Source of the DNA: Kangiella taiwanensis
Lineage (GTDB): Bacteria > Pseudomonadota > Gammaproteobacteria > Enterobacterales > Kangiellaceae
Assembly (NCBI RefSeq): GCF_020005165.1
Contig: NZ_JAHCLT010000002.1
Location: 248,001 to 312,000, forward strand
DNA: 64,000 bases
Direction: 5' to 3'
Numbering within the stretch: position 1 is the stretch's first letter; each line of letters opens with the position of its first letter. The position numbers were made by a program, and so were the translations under genes. Positions 1 to 8,822 of this stretch are shown in pieces. The notes beneath the pieces were generated by a model. That model searched no databases, was not told the DNA's origin, and saw only the letters and a list, made by a program, of their open reading frames with translations.

Positions 1-54
1 CAAAAATACACAGCTGATCAATAAAATGCGCCATTTGAGAGATAAAGATTTCAT
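1..54 (-). CDS. Partial sensor histidine kinase, first 18 residues (candidate PdsS)
   Basis: An ATG at 54 opens a frame that runs off the window start. The 18 visible residues begin MKSLSLKWR and continue into a hydrophobic stretch, like the cytoplasmic tip and first membrane helix of a sensor kinase. It starts 18 bases after the stop of the response-regulator gene on the same strand, the usual place for the partner kinase. No clear ribosome binding site is visible, so the exact start is uncertain. The identity is inferred from the neighbour only; no kinase motif lies in the window. Confidence 0.45.
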   Translation of the reverse strand, partial: MKSLSLKWRILLISCVFL

Positions 55-72
55 CAGTAAAGACTATACCAA

Positions 73-765
73 CTAAGCTTGATTCCAGCGATAACCCATC
101 CCATAAACCGTCTCAATAGAATCGAACTCTTTGTCGATACGCTGAAACTTTTGGCGGATGCGCTTAATGTGAGACGTAATGGTACTATCATCGACAACAG
201 CTTTTACCGCCTGCATCAATTGCTCACGGTTTTTAACATGACCCGGACGAGACACTAACGCGTTGACGATCCAAAACTCACTGACCGTTAAATCGACTAA
301 CTGGCCGTTCCATTTCACACTTAAGCGCTCGTTATCAATCTCAAGAGAACCTACTTCATGAATGGCATTCGCATTAGGAGCGGTCTGCAAAGAGTCTAAG
401 CGACGAAATAGTGCTGAAATTCGGGCCAAGAGATGCGGTAAGCTGATATCCTTGGTCAAATAATCATCAGCACCTAAGCGTAATCCAGAGATAATGTCTA
501 AATCACTGTCTAAGGCCGTCAAAAAGATGATGGGTAACTGGGTCGATTTTTGGCGCAAACTACGGCAGATCTCAAACCCTGCTTCATGCTCATTTCCCAG
601 GCCAATATCCAATAAAACTAAATCAGGTAGACGATTAGCAAAAGCCGTTTCTGCTTCTTGCTTCGTTTCGTAAACTACGACTTCGTAGCCGGACTTTTTT
701 AAAGCCATGCTATAGTTTTGTTGTAACAATGGTTCGTCTTCAACAACTGCGATTCGCTTGCCCAT
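73..765 (-). CDS. pdsR: OmpR-family response regulator, dedicated-sortase type (PdsR-like)
   Basis: Cytoplasmic transcription factor of 230 residues. A receiver domain (about 1-120) has the acidic pocket E9/D10, phospho-acceptor D53 in LLDIGLG, T83 and K105 in LTKDISLP. A winged-helix trans_reg_C DNA-binding domain covers about 135-228 and ends GMGYRWNQA. The receiver wording (LDIGLGNEHE, LTALDSDLD, LGADDYLTKDISLPHLLARI) is what I recall for the proteobacterial dedicated sortase system regulator, a two-component system encoded near marine-type sortases and their substrates. The kinase start follows directly downstream. OmpR-family membership is certain; the sortase assignment rests on recalled family wording and would need its neighbours to confirm. 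Confidence 0.8.
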   Translation of the reverse strand: MGKRIAVVEDEPLLQQNYSMALKKSGYEVVVYETKQEAETAFANRLPDLVLLDIGLGNEHEAGFEICRSLRQKSTQLPIIFLTALDSDLDIISGLRLGADDYLTKDISLPHLLARISALFRRLDSLQTAPNANAIHEVGSLEIDNERLSVKWNGQLVDLTVSEFWIVNALVSRPGHVKNREQLMQAVKAVVDDSTITSHIKRIRQKFQRIDKEFDSIETVYGMGYRWNQA

Positions 766-857
766 GGAATTTCCTAATTTTTCGCTTGTCTACCAGTTTA
801 TAGGTAAGTAAGGTAAAATAACTTTACTGAATAATCCAACCATTTTAAGACTTTTTC

Positions 858-1613
858 ATGCAAAACTACCAACCTAACGACAACTTTCTTCAAGATAAAA
901 TCATTTTGGTCACTGGAGCAACAGACGGAATCGGCAAAGAAGTCGCTCTTGAGTATGCAAATAACGGGGCAACGGTGGTTCTATTGTCCCGAGATACGCG
1001 TAAACTAGAGAAAGTCTATGATGAAATTGAGGCGTTAGGTTATCCGCAACCCGCCTACTTACCTGTAAATTTACAAGACAATAACCCTGAGACCTACCAA
1101 AAGGTCGCGGAAGTTATCGAGAAAGAATTTGGTCGCTTAGACGGATTGCTACACAATGCCGGTGATTTGGGACTATTAAGCCCTTATGAGCACTTTGATG
1201 ACGAAACTTGGATGCGAGTCATGCAGATCAACGTTAATGCACCCTTTTTACTGACAAAATACTGCATCCCTCTACTGAAAAAATCGAAAAGCTCATCGTT
1301 AGTATTCACCTCTTCAGGTGTAGGTCGCCAAGGAAGAGCCTACTGGGGTGCATACGCAGCCTCTAAATTTGCAAATGAAGGCATGATGCAGACATTAGCT
1401 GACGAGCTTGAGACTAGCAATGTCCGTGTGAATAGCATTAACCCAGGCGCAACTCGGACCAAAATGCGAGCAAACGCTTATCCTGGCGAAGATCCTGAAA
1501 CATTACCAACACCTGAAGACATCATGCCTGCCTACTTGTGGTTAATGGATGACGCGTCGAAAGCAGCTAACGGACAAGCCATTGACGCTAGAGATTTCAT
1601 CAAAAAAGCTTAA
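858..1613 (+). CDS. yciK: YciK-family short-chain dehydrogenase/reductase
   Basis: Rossmann-fold oxidoreductase of 251 residues, probably NAD(P)H-dependent; the substrate is not established. Visible SDR signatures are the nucleotide-binding TGATDGIG at 19-26, the NAG motif at N100, the catalytic Ser region TSSGVG near 151-156, and the YAASK motif with Y166 and K170. The segments GRQGRAYWGAYAASKFANEGMM and EDPETLPTPEDIMPAYLWLM match the E. coli YciK family closely. The gene is divergent from the response regulator (92-bp gap) and is followed 21 bp later by ppx, suggesting co-transcription. Confidence 0.9.
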   Translation: MQNYQPNDNFLQDKIILVTGATDGIGKEVALEYANNGATVVLLSRDTRKLEKVYDEIEALGYPQPAYLPVNLQDNNPETYQKVAEVIEKEFGRLDGLLHNAGDLGLLSPYEHFDDETWMRVMQINVNAPFLLTKYCIPLLKKSKSSSLVFTSSGVGRQGRAYWGAYAASKFANEGMMQTLADELETSNVRVNSINPGATRTKMRANAYPGEDPETLPTPEDIMPAYLWLMDDASKAANGQAIDARDFIKKA

Positions 1614-1634
1614 GCTCGATACAAGGAAGCATGC

Positions 1635-3182
1635 TTGAAGAACCTCAGTTTACATAAAGCAACAACGGCTGACTCCACAGTAGAGTCAGCTGTCCCAGTA
1701 CAGTTTGCTGCAATAGATCTTGGCTCCAATAGCTTTCACTTAGCTGTTGCAGAGTTTGATGGGCACACACTTCGCGTCATCAGTCGCTTAAAAGAAAAGG
1801 TTCAGCTAGCCGCAGGACTAGACCAGAACGATATTCTTTCCGACGAAGCTATTCAGCGCGGACTAAACTGCTTACAGCTCTTTGCTGAGCGTATTCAAGA
1901 TATTGATCGTCAATTTGTTACTGTCGTCGGCACATTTACGCTGCGCAAAGCCGTTAACGCCTCAACGTTTGTTAAGCAAGCTGAGCAAATACTCAATCAC
2001 AGCATTGATATTTTACCCGGTCGCGAAGAGGCTCGCTTGATCTATGACGGTGTGTCGCACAATCATCCCGACCTCAAGCGTGCTTTAGTGATTGATATTG
2101 GCGGGGGTAGTACAGAGATTATATTAGGTGAACAGTTTGAATCCGAAGTGTTAGATAGCCTCGGACTTGGATGTGTAACAACCAAAAAATTCTTCCCAAA
2201 TGACGTCATCAACGAACAAAACTTTAATCAAGCCGTGATTAATACGGCTATTGAAGTCTCTGAGGTTAAAAAGTTCTATCGCGCTGGTAACTGGGAACAT
2301 TGCCTAGGCTCATCTGGCAGTATCGAATCGATCTATAAAGTTTTAACCAACTTAAATCTCGCTCAAGGCTTTATTACCTTTGAGCATTTAAAGTTCTTGA
2401 AACAAAAACTGATTGAAATTGGTCATTTCGATCATGTCAGTTTTTCTGGTTTAACCGAAAGTCGTAAAAGTACATTTGCTTGCGGCGTAGCTATTCTTTA
2501 CGGCCTTTTTGAAACACTTGATATTGATAAAATGCATATCGCTGATGCATCCCTACGGGAAGGCATTTTGTTAGAGTTAGCTGAAGAACTCAAAGGGAAT
2601 GATATACGTCACCAAACAGCTTTTAGTTTAATGAAACGGTTTAACGTCGATCAAGAGCACGCTCATCAGGTTCAGCAAAGCGCACAACTGATATTCGACC
2701 AAACGGCTGATCTATGGGGAATATACGATCCTATCTACAAGAACTATCTTGATTGGGCTTGTCAGTTGCACGAAATCGGTTTATCCATCAGCTTTTCGAA
2801 GCTAAGAATGCATAGTGCCTATATTGTTCAATACGCAGACATGCCGGGGTTTAGCCAACAAACGAAGGACTCTTTAGCTGCCATCATAGCCAATCAAAAG
2901 AAAAAGCTTTTTGTTGAGCAGTTGGACAATAAGTACGACCCGCAATCCGCCTTACTTTCTGTGGTCCAAATATTGCGTTTGGCGATTCTGTTTAATGTCA
3001 AACGTGACACACACAATATTCAGACATTAACATTCAAAGCTGATGTCAACCATGGGTTAACCATCAACATCCCTAGCTCTTGGGCCGAAGAGCACCAGCT
3101 TGTGATAGCCGAGCTTAATCGCGAGGCCGCTTACCTTGAGTATCACGGTATCAGGCTAACAATACATACTCTAGATTCGTAA
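1635..3182 (+). CDS. ppx: Exopolyphosphatase (Ppx/GppA family)
   Basis: Hydrolyses terminal phosphates of inorganic polyphosphate, and in some members pppGpp. It has 515 residues, about the size of E. coli Ppx (513). The ASKHA phosphate-1 motif AAIDLGSNSFH lies at 25-35, the GREEARLI segment carrying the catalytic Glu at 129-136, and phosphate-2 DIGGGST at 154-160. A C-terminal HD-like helical domain follows from about residue 310. The start is a TTG at 1635 with AAGGAAG five bases upstream; an ATG at 1631 is in another frame and gives only a few codons. It is convergent with ppk (47 bp between stops) rather than in the ppk-ppx operon of enterobacteria. Confidence 0.93.
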   Translation: MKNLSLHKATTADSTVESAVPVQFAAIDLGSNSFHLAVAEFDGHTLRVISRLKEKVQLAAGLDQNDILSDEAIQRGLNCLQLFAERIQDIDRQFVTVVGTFTLRKAVNASTFVKQAEQILNHSIDILPGREEARLIYDGVSHNHPDLKRALVIDIGGGSTEIILGEQFESEVLDSLGLGCVTTKKFFPNDVINEQNFNQAVINTAIEVSEVKKFYRAGNWEHCLGSSGSIESIYKVLTNLNLAQGFITFEHLKFLKQKLIEIGHFDHVSFSGLTESRKSTFACGVAILYGLFETLDIDKMHIADASLREGILLELAEELKGNDIRHQTAFSLMKRFNVDQEHAHQVQQSAQLIFDQTADLWGIYDPIYKNYLDWACQLHEIGLSISFSKLRMHSAYIVQYADMPGFSQQTKDSLAAIIANQKKKLFVEQLDNKYDPQSALLSVVQILRLAILFNVKRDTHNIQTLTFKADVNHGLTINIPSSWAEEHQLVIAELNREAAYLEYHGIRLTIHTLDS

Positions 3183-3229
3183 GCGCGCGACGATATAGTT
3201 ACTTAAAAGAGGTGTAGTGTAATGCGTTT

Positions 3230-5374
3230 CTAACGCGAAAGACGCTCAAGCAATTGTTGCTGAACTTTAGGCTTAGTGTTTTTTGACGGTTCCAGACGAT
3301 ATTCGCCATCAGCCTGTAATATCCAGCTTTGCTGGGTATCCTTAAGCATCAATGACAGTTCGTCTAGCATGCGTTTTTTTATGTCTGCCTGTAGGATTGG
3401 GAAGCACGTTTCAACACGATGGTAAAGGTTACGCTCCATCCAATCAGCAGAAGCTGCATATAAATTTTTCTCACCATCATTATAGAAATAGTACACCCGT
3501 GAATGCTCAAGGAAACGCCCAATAATTGAACGGACTCGAATATTCTCAGACACGCCTTTAATACCAGGCGACAAGCAGCATACCCCTCGAATGATCAAGT
3601 CAATCTTAACTCCAGCAATTGACGCTCGGTATAACGCTTCAATAAGGGACTGGTCAGTAAGGGAGTTGAGCTTTATGATCATTCGCCCTTCCTTCCCTGC
3701 TAAAGCGTTTTTTGTCTCTCCGTCAATGGCTGCGAGTATGTTCTTATGCAAGGTAAATGGTGCATGCCATAACTGGTTGAGCTCATAAACCTTGCCCATT
3801 CCTGTCAGCTGCTGGAAGACCTTATGCACATCTTCACACATCTCGGGGTTCGAGGTTAATAAACTGTAGTCGGTATAAAGCCGAGCATTTCCTGCATGAT
3901 AGTTACCCGTGCCTAAATGAACAAATCGTGTGAGCTTTTTACTTTTTTCTTCTTTTTTAACCACCAGAGTCATTTTAGCGTGCGTCTTGTAACCCACGAC
4001 ACCATAAACCACCAACACCCCAGCCTCTTGGAGTTTTTGGGCAAGCTCAATATTATCAGCCTCATCAAAACGAGCTCTTAACTCAACGACAGCTGTTACT
4101 TCCTTACCGGCATGAGAAGCCTCAATTAACGCCTCGACAATGGCTGACTGGCTTCCTGTACGATACAGCGTCTGTTTAATCGCTAAGACGTATGGGTCAC
4201 TAGCCGCTTGCCGGACTAGGTCCACCACGGGCTGGAAGCTTTGATAAGGGTGATGCAACAAAATATCACGCTCAGCCATGACCTCAAACACACCTCGGCG
4301 AGCAATCTCACCTGGTACTTTCGGAGTAAAACCACTAAACCTCAGATCTGGTCTATCAACTAACTCCGGCAAGGACATAAGACGGTTTAAATTGACCGGT
4401 CCATCGACACGGTAAAGCTCATCAGGCGTTAAATTACACTTTTGCAAAAGGAAATTAACGATCTTGTTGGGGCAAGACTTCCCCACTTCCAACCGTACAG
4501 CAGCACCGAAGTTTCTCGACTGAAGTTCACGCTTTAAAGCACTTGCCAAATCTTCAATAGAATTTTCTTCGAGTAGTAAATCACTATCTCGCGTTAGACG
4601 GAATTGATAACAGCCATGAATATCCATCCCAGGAAACAAGTCTTCAGCAAATTCTGAAATAATCGACGACAAATAAACAAAGTTGTGCTCTTTCGAACCA
4701 CCCACTTTTTCTGGAAGCTCAATAATTCTGGGCAACGATCGAGGCATGTGTAATACCGCATACTCAAGATCTCGACCAAAGGCATCATTACCGTGTAGGT
4801 GCAGTAGGAAATGCAAACTCTTGTTAACGAGTCGTGGGAAAGGATGAGTTAAATCAAGGCTGATCGGACTAATCACAGGCATGACTTGTTGCTTAAAGTA
4901 TTTTTTTAACCACTTATATTGCTCATCATTCCACTCATGTGACGGTAGAAATTGGATCGACTCCTCAGCCAATTTAGGCAATAGCTCTTCATTAAAAATC
5001 CGGTATTGCTCATCAACTAACGCATGGGCACGTTCGTTAATATCTCTTAAGACTTGCTCAGTTGACGCGCCATTCAGACTCGGCTTGGTATCACCTCGAG
5101 CCAAGTCATGGCGTAGCCCAGCGACACGAACTTCAAAGAATTCATCAAGGTTGTTACTGCAAATGAAGATAAAGCGAATACGTTCCAGTAGTGGAATACT
5201 GAGGTCAAGAGCTTGCTGTAATACTCGCCAATTGAAAGCGAGTAGGCTCAACTCTCGGTTCAAGTAGTGACTCGGGTTAGTCAGGTTCATTCCCTCAAGC
5301 TTTTCAAAAGTTAACGCCTTTATGTCTGCTACTGAGTTAGCAGATTGTGACGGTTGGGTAGAAGCCTTGTCCAT
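3230..5374 (-). CDS. ppk: Polyphosphate kinase 1
   Basis: Reversibly transfers the ATP gamma-phosphate to polyphosphate. The protein has 714 residues from the ATG at 5374; an in-frame TTG at 5392 would add six, and neither has a strong ribosome binding site. The N domain shows YLNRELSLLAFNWRVL and CSNNLDEFFEVRV. The PLD-like catalytic halves carry GYKTHAKM with the expected phospho-His at about 465, FVHLGTGNYH, and LEHSRVYYF with the second essential His at about 624. Both histidines known in E. coli PPK are present, so the enzyme looks intact. It is tail-to-tail with ppx, so the opposing polyP enzymes are adjacent but transcribed separately. Confidence 0.95.
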   Translation of the reverse strand: MDKASTQPSQSANSVADIKALTFEKLEGMNLTNPSHYLNRELSLLAFNWRVLQQALDLSIPLLERIRFIFICSNNLDEFFEVRVAGLRHDLARGDTKPSLNGASTEQVLRDINERAHALVDEQYRIFNEELLPKLAEESIQFLPSHEWNDEQYKWLKKYFKQQVMPVISPISLDLTHPFPRLVNKSLHFLLHLHGNDAFGRDLEYAVLHMPRSLPRIIELPEKVGGSKEHNFVYLSSIISEFAEDLFPGMDIHGCYQFRLTRDSDLLLEENSIEDLASALKRELQSRNFGAAVRLEVGKSCPNKIVNFLLQKCNLTPDELYRVDGPVNLNRLMSLPELVDRPDLRFSGFTPKVPGEIARRGVFEVMAERDILLHHPYQSFQPVVDLVRQAASDPYVLAIKQTLYRTGSQSAIVEALIEASHAGKEVTAVVELRARFDEADNIELAQKLQEAGVLVVYGVVGYKTHAKMTLVVKKEEKSKKLTRFVHLGTGNYHAGNARLYTDYSLLTSNPEMCEDVHKVFQQLTGMGKVYELNQLWHAPFTLHKNILAAIDGETKNALAGKEGRMIIKLNSLTDQSLIEALYRASIAGVKIDLIIRGVCCLSPGIKGVSENIRVRSIIGRFLEHSRVYYFYNDGEKNLYAASADWMERNLYHRVETCFPILQADIKKRMLDELSLMLKDTQQSWILQADGEYRLEPSKNTKPKVQQQLLERLSR

Positions 5375-5474
5375 ATACGATAGCCGAATCAAAAATGACT
5401 TATCAAATATAGCAAATCTGCATCACAGCCACACCTAGGTAATGTGACAGTTTGATGACTAAACGATAGTCAAA

Positions 5475-6299
5475 CTACCCTTTTTTCCAAATATTTTTAC
5501 GCTTACTGCTTTTAGGCTTAGGCTGGCTTTTGCGTGGTTTCACATCAAGCTTAACTAAATCAGCGACTTTCTGAATTTGTTCTTCACTCAAATCCATCCA
5601 GCGGCCACGGCTCAAGCTTTTTGGCAGATCTACCGGCCCATACTCTATACGAATAAGCCTTGAGACGTCGACGTCTTGTGATTGCCACAACTTTCTGACC
5701 TCTCGGTTTTTGCCTTCCGACAAACCAACCTCATACCACTGATTAGCCCCTTCTCCACCGCCAGGTTGGATGTAGTTAAACTGACACATATCGCCATCAA
5801 TCAGTACACCCTCTCTTAGGTTTTTCAGCATCTCGTCGGTCACTTCACCATGAATGCGCACGGCATATTTTCGTTCAACCTGATAAGAAGGATGCATCAG
5901 ACGGTGCGCCAATTCGCCATTATTCGTAAACAGTAAAAGACCTGTCGTATTAATATCTAAGCGACCAATACTGATCCAACGGCCAAAGCTAGTTCGAGGA
6001 AGTTTTTCAAATACGGTCGGACGCCCCTCAGGATCTTTCTGAGTCGACACTTCACCCAATGGCTTATGATATGCGATGATCCGTGTATAGACTTCCTCTG
6101 ATGGCTTGATCTTAATCACTCGGCCGTCAACTCGGATAGTATCTTTATCGGTAGCACGCTCGCCTAAATCCGCGATTGAGCCATTAACACTGACTCTGCC
6201 GTCCGCAATCCATTTCTCAATCTCTCGGCGTGAACCTAAGCCAGCATTAGCGAGAATTTTTTGCAACTTTTCGGACTTGTTAGCTCTTTGGTTGGTCAT
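5475..6299 (-). CDS. rluB: 23S rRNA pseudouridine synthase RluB
   Basis: Pseudouridine synthase of the RsuA/RluB/RluE family, expected to modify position 2605 of 23S rRNA. The 274-residue protein has an N-terminal S4 RNA-binding domain (about 9-55, EKLQKILANAGLGSRREIEKWI). The catalytic domain has GRLDINTTGLLLFTNNG with catalytic D115, and KNREVRKLW. A lysine-rich tail after about residue 255 probably contacts RNA. It follows scpA-scpB and the CheY-like gene on the same strand; the scpA-scpB-rluB order is widely conserved. RluE is the main alternative; the S4 domain and context favour RluB. Confidence 0.9.
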   Translation of the reverse strand: MTNQRANKSEKLQKILANAGLGSRREIEKWIADGRVSVNGSIADLGERATDKDTIRVDGRVIKIKPSEEVYTRIIAYHKPLGEVSTQKDPEGRPTVFEKLPRTSFGRWISIGRLDINTTGLLLFTNNGELAHRLMHPSYQVERKYAVRIHGEVTDEMLKNLREGVLIDGDMCQFNYIQPGGGEGANQWYEVGLSEGKNREVRKLWQSQDVDVSRLIRIEYGPVDLPKSLSRGRWMDLSEEQIQKVADLVKLDVKPRKSQPKPKSSKRKNIWKKG

Positions 6300-6389
6300 A
6301 AAAGGTTATTTAGTATCAGTAATAAGGCAATTTTAGGGGTTTAGAGGCGTGCAGTCGAGGATAACTGCACTTATTTTTGGATAAGGTCT

Positions 6390-6908
6390 TTATGAAACGA
6401 TGCGCCTGATACGCTTATCTAGGCCAATAAAGTTCTCGATACGGTGGAACACCTCATAACGTGAGAAAGGTTTCTTCATAAAGTCATCGGCTCCTATACG
6501 TTCCGCATAATATTTTTCCGTCGCCAAAACGTTGCCACTGATCATGATGACCGGGATGTGCTGAGTTTTGGGATCCTTACGTAATTGCCGAAGGACTTGG
6601 AAACCATTAATTCCCGGTAAAACAATATCGAGAAAGATCAGATCGGGCTGGTGCTCTTTGGCTAACCTGAGTCCAGTTTCACCATCGAGGGCGATTCCAA
6701 CCTCATACTGATTCTGAACCAACATTTTTTTAAGCAAAGTACATATGGTTTTCGAGTCGTCAATGATTAACATTTTTGTGCCCGGACGGGCATTAACACG
6801 CTTTTTTCTTCGCCTTTCGACATTACTTGACTCATCATCAGCACTGTCTGTGCGTCCTGATGATAAGGAAGAGCGAATCTTGTCTAATATACTCAAGCCA
6901 ACCCCCAA
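6390..6908 (-). CDS. Single-domain response regulator with N-terminal extension (CheY/PilH-like)
   Basis: The receiver domain covers about 44-165, with D50/D51 in LIIDDSKT, phospho-acceptor D94 in IFLDIVLPGINGF, S124 in MISGN and K146 in MKKPFSRYEV. No output domain follows, so it probably acts by protein contact, like the type IV pilus regulators PilG/PilH. The first 43 residues are basic and Ser-rich and belong to no fold I recognise. The frame opens with TTG at 6908; a TTG at 6896 preceded by GGGGG is an alternative start. It sits between scpB and rluB, which says little about its role. Confidence 0.8.
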   Translation of the reverse strand: MGVGLSILDKIRSSLSSGRTDSADDESSNVERRRKKRVNARPGTKMLIIDDSKTICTLLKKMLVQNQYEVGIALDGETGLRLAKEHQPDLIFLDIVLPGINGFQVLRQLRKDPKTQHIPVIMISGNVLATEKYYAERIGADDFMKKPFSRYEVFHRIENFIGLDKRIRRIVS

Positions 6909-7019
6909 TTTGTGGCGTTAATCATACGGAGTGTTTTTCTTATTGTTGTGCCTATTGTATTAAAAGTGTGGGGTAAATACTTAGATAGGCTTAGCAAATA
7001 TTACTATTCAGCATCAAAG

Positions 7020-7877
7020 TTAATGAAGCTCTGTCGGCTTGAGGCTGGCGTCACTTTCTTCTTCACCTTCACTAGAGCCTACTTCTGCCTCTTGAGCGTT
7101 GCTATCTTCTTCTGCTCCGTCAGATTCATCGTCAATATGCTCTTGAGGCGCATCATCCTCATCAGAGCCCGCACCCTCAGAAACCTCTACACTCGACTGT
7201 TCATCGCTATAGTGCTCCTCACCAGTTTCTTCTTCAGCTTCTTGCTCCGCATGGTTAGTATCATCAGCGTCGACTTCTTGTTCACTTTCTGAGCTATTAG
7301 CCGCTTCTTCATCACCATCAAATTTGAGCTCTGGATTTAAGTTATCCAGATCTTTAATTTCAGCTAAAGAAGGCAACTCGTCCAAGCTCTTTAATCCAAA
7401 ATAGTCTAAAAAGTATTTGGTTGTTGCGTATAACGCAGGCTTGCCAGGCACATCTCGATGCCCCACCACACGAATCCATTCACGCTCTAATAAGGTTTTG
7501 ATAATAGACGAACTTACGCCAACACCACGAACCTGTTCAATATCACTACGGGTTGTCGGCTGACGATAGGCTATGAGTGATAAAGTTTCTAGCAATGCTC
7601 TAGAATAGCGTGAAGGACGCTCTTCCCATAACCGAGCAATCCACTCTGCGTAGTCCTGACGCGCCTGATAGCGATAGCCTGTGGCAACCTCTACCAGCTC
7701 AACACCGCGGCCTTCTGTCTCTTGAATTAGGGCATCTAACGCTTTAGTAATATCAGATGTTTTGACCTTTTCTTCTTCGGCGAACAACTCCACCATGCGC
7801 TCTTTCGATAACGAACTTCCTGCAGCCAGTAGCGCAGCTTCAATAATGCACTTAATTTTTTCTATATTCATACTCAT
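7020..7877 (-). CDS. scpB: Segregation and condensation protein B
   Basis: Kleisin-associated subunit of the SMC-ScpAB condensin. Two winged-helix domains fill about 5-175, with the conserved LSLIAYRQPTTRSDIEQVRGV segment. The remaining tail (about 187-285) is almost entirely Glu, Asp, Ser and Ala, a long disordered acidic extension beyond the family's usual 180-200 residues. It overlaps scpA by 4 nt (ATGA), consistent with translational coupling and stoichiometric assembly. The matching SMC protein is not in the window. Confidence 0.92.
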   Translation of the reverse strand: MSMNIEKIKCIIEAALLAAGSSLSKERMVELFAEEEKVKTSDITKALDALIQETEGRGVELVEVATGYRYQARQDYAEWIARLWEERPSRYSRALLETLSLIAYRQPTTRSDIEQVRGVGVSSSIIKTLLEREWIRVVGHRDVPGKPALYATTKYFLDYFGLKSLDELPSLAEIKDLDNLNPELKFDGDEEAANSSESEQEVDADDTNHAEQEAEEETGEEHYSDEQSSVEVSEGAGSDEDDAPQEHIDDESDGAEEDSNAQEAEVGSSEGEEESDASLKPTELH

Positions 7878-8794
7878 GCTTGATCGCTTGTCGTTTCTAC
7901 TTCTGCCAATGCTTCTTCAATGTCATCCTCTCCCTCCATGCTGCCGCTAGTTTTAGCACGCACATGAATCGGACCATAGCCTTCACTTTGAATAATCTCG
8001 AGCAGAGATTCTTTTGCTAGTTCCATAATCGCTAAAAACGTTACCACAACACCAGCACGCCCTTCTTCTGGGTCAAACAGTTTAGCGAAGTCAGTAAACG
8101 ATTGTGCTGAAATTCGCTCCAACACTTTACCCATGCGTTCACGAACTGACAATGCCTCAAATTTAACTTGGTGGCTTGAAAACATTTCCGCACGCTTTAA
8201 GACATCGCGAAGAGCAATTAATAACTCTTTCATGTCGACTTCAGGCTCTGGCTTTATGATGTTCATATCCGGCTTTTTGGCACTAACCTGATACACATCA
8301 CGCCCCATACGCGGTAACTCATCCATATCTTCCGCAGCCTTCTTAAACTGCTCATACTCTTGCAGCCGGCGGATTAAATCCGCACGAGGATCATCCTCAT
8401 CCTCATCTTCCGCAGGTGGTCGAGGTAGCAACACGCGACTTTTAATTTCTGCCAGCATCGCCGCCATCACCAAATATTCTGCGGCTAACTCCAACTGAAA
8501 AGCTTTCATTAACTCCACATATTCCATGTATTGCTCGGTAATGTGGGCAATGGGAATGTCACGGATATCTACATTTTGGCGTTTAATTAAATAAAGCAGT
8601 AAATCCAGAGGCCCCTCAAAAGCTTCCAAGAAAACTTCTAATGCATCTGGAGGAATATATAAATCCTGGGGAAATTCTTCGACCTTTTCACCATCAACTA
8701 AGGCAAACGGCATTTCTTCCTGAACATGGTCAGACCCAGGATGCTCCTGTTGGGTCTGCTGCTCGTTGTCTACTTCACCTGTTTGCTCAGTCAT
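7874..8794 (-). CDS. scpA: Segregation and condensation protein A (kleisin)
   Basis: Bridges the SMC heads with ScpB. The 306-residue protein has the ScpA signature FEGPLDLLLYLIKRQNVDIRDIPI near 57-82, AAEYLVMAAMLAEIKSRVLLP near 103-123, and a C-terminal winged helix (FLAIMELAKESLLEIIQSE). A Glu/Gln-rich N-terminal stretch of about 45 residues precedes the core. It lies 28 bp downstream of trpS on the same strand and overlaps scpB by 4 nt, so trpS-scpA-scpB probably forms one transcript. Confidence 0.93.
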   Translation of the reverse strand: MTEQTGEVDNEQQTQQEHPGSDHVQEEMPFALVDGEKVEEFPQDLYIPPDALEVFLEAFEGPLDLLLYLIKRQNVDIRDIPIAHITEQYMEYVELMKAFQLELAAEYLVMAAMLAEIKSRVLLPRPPAEDEDEDDPRADLIRRLQEYEQFKKAAEDMDELPRMGRDVYQVSAKKPDMNIIKPEPEVDMKELLIALRDVLKRAEMFSSHQVKFEALSVRERMGKVLERISAQSFTDFAKLFDPEEGRAGVVVTFLAIMELAKESLLEIIQSEGYGPIHVRAKTSGSMEGEDDIEEALAEVETTSDQA

Positions 8795-8822
8795 CTATTG
8801 GTCTCAGTGATCGTTGTATATC

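Noticed and set aside
3220-3240. GCGTT/AACGC hairpin between ppx and ppk stops as a terminator
   Set aside because: Only 5 bp with a 3-nt loop, no T-tract, and it overlaps the ppk 3' end.
6912-7292. 126-residue plus-strand frame
   Set aside because: Antisense to the acidic tail of scpB; its Leu/Phe/Ser-rich composition is a by-product of the Glu/Asp codons on the other strand.
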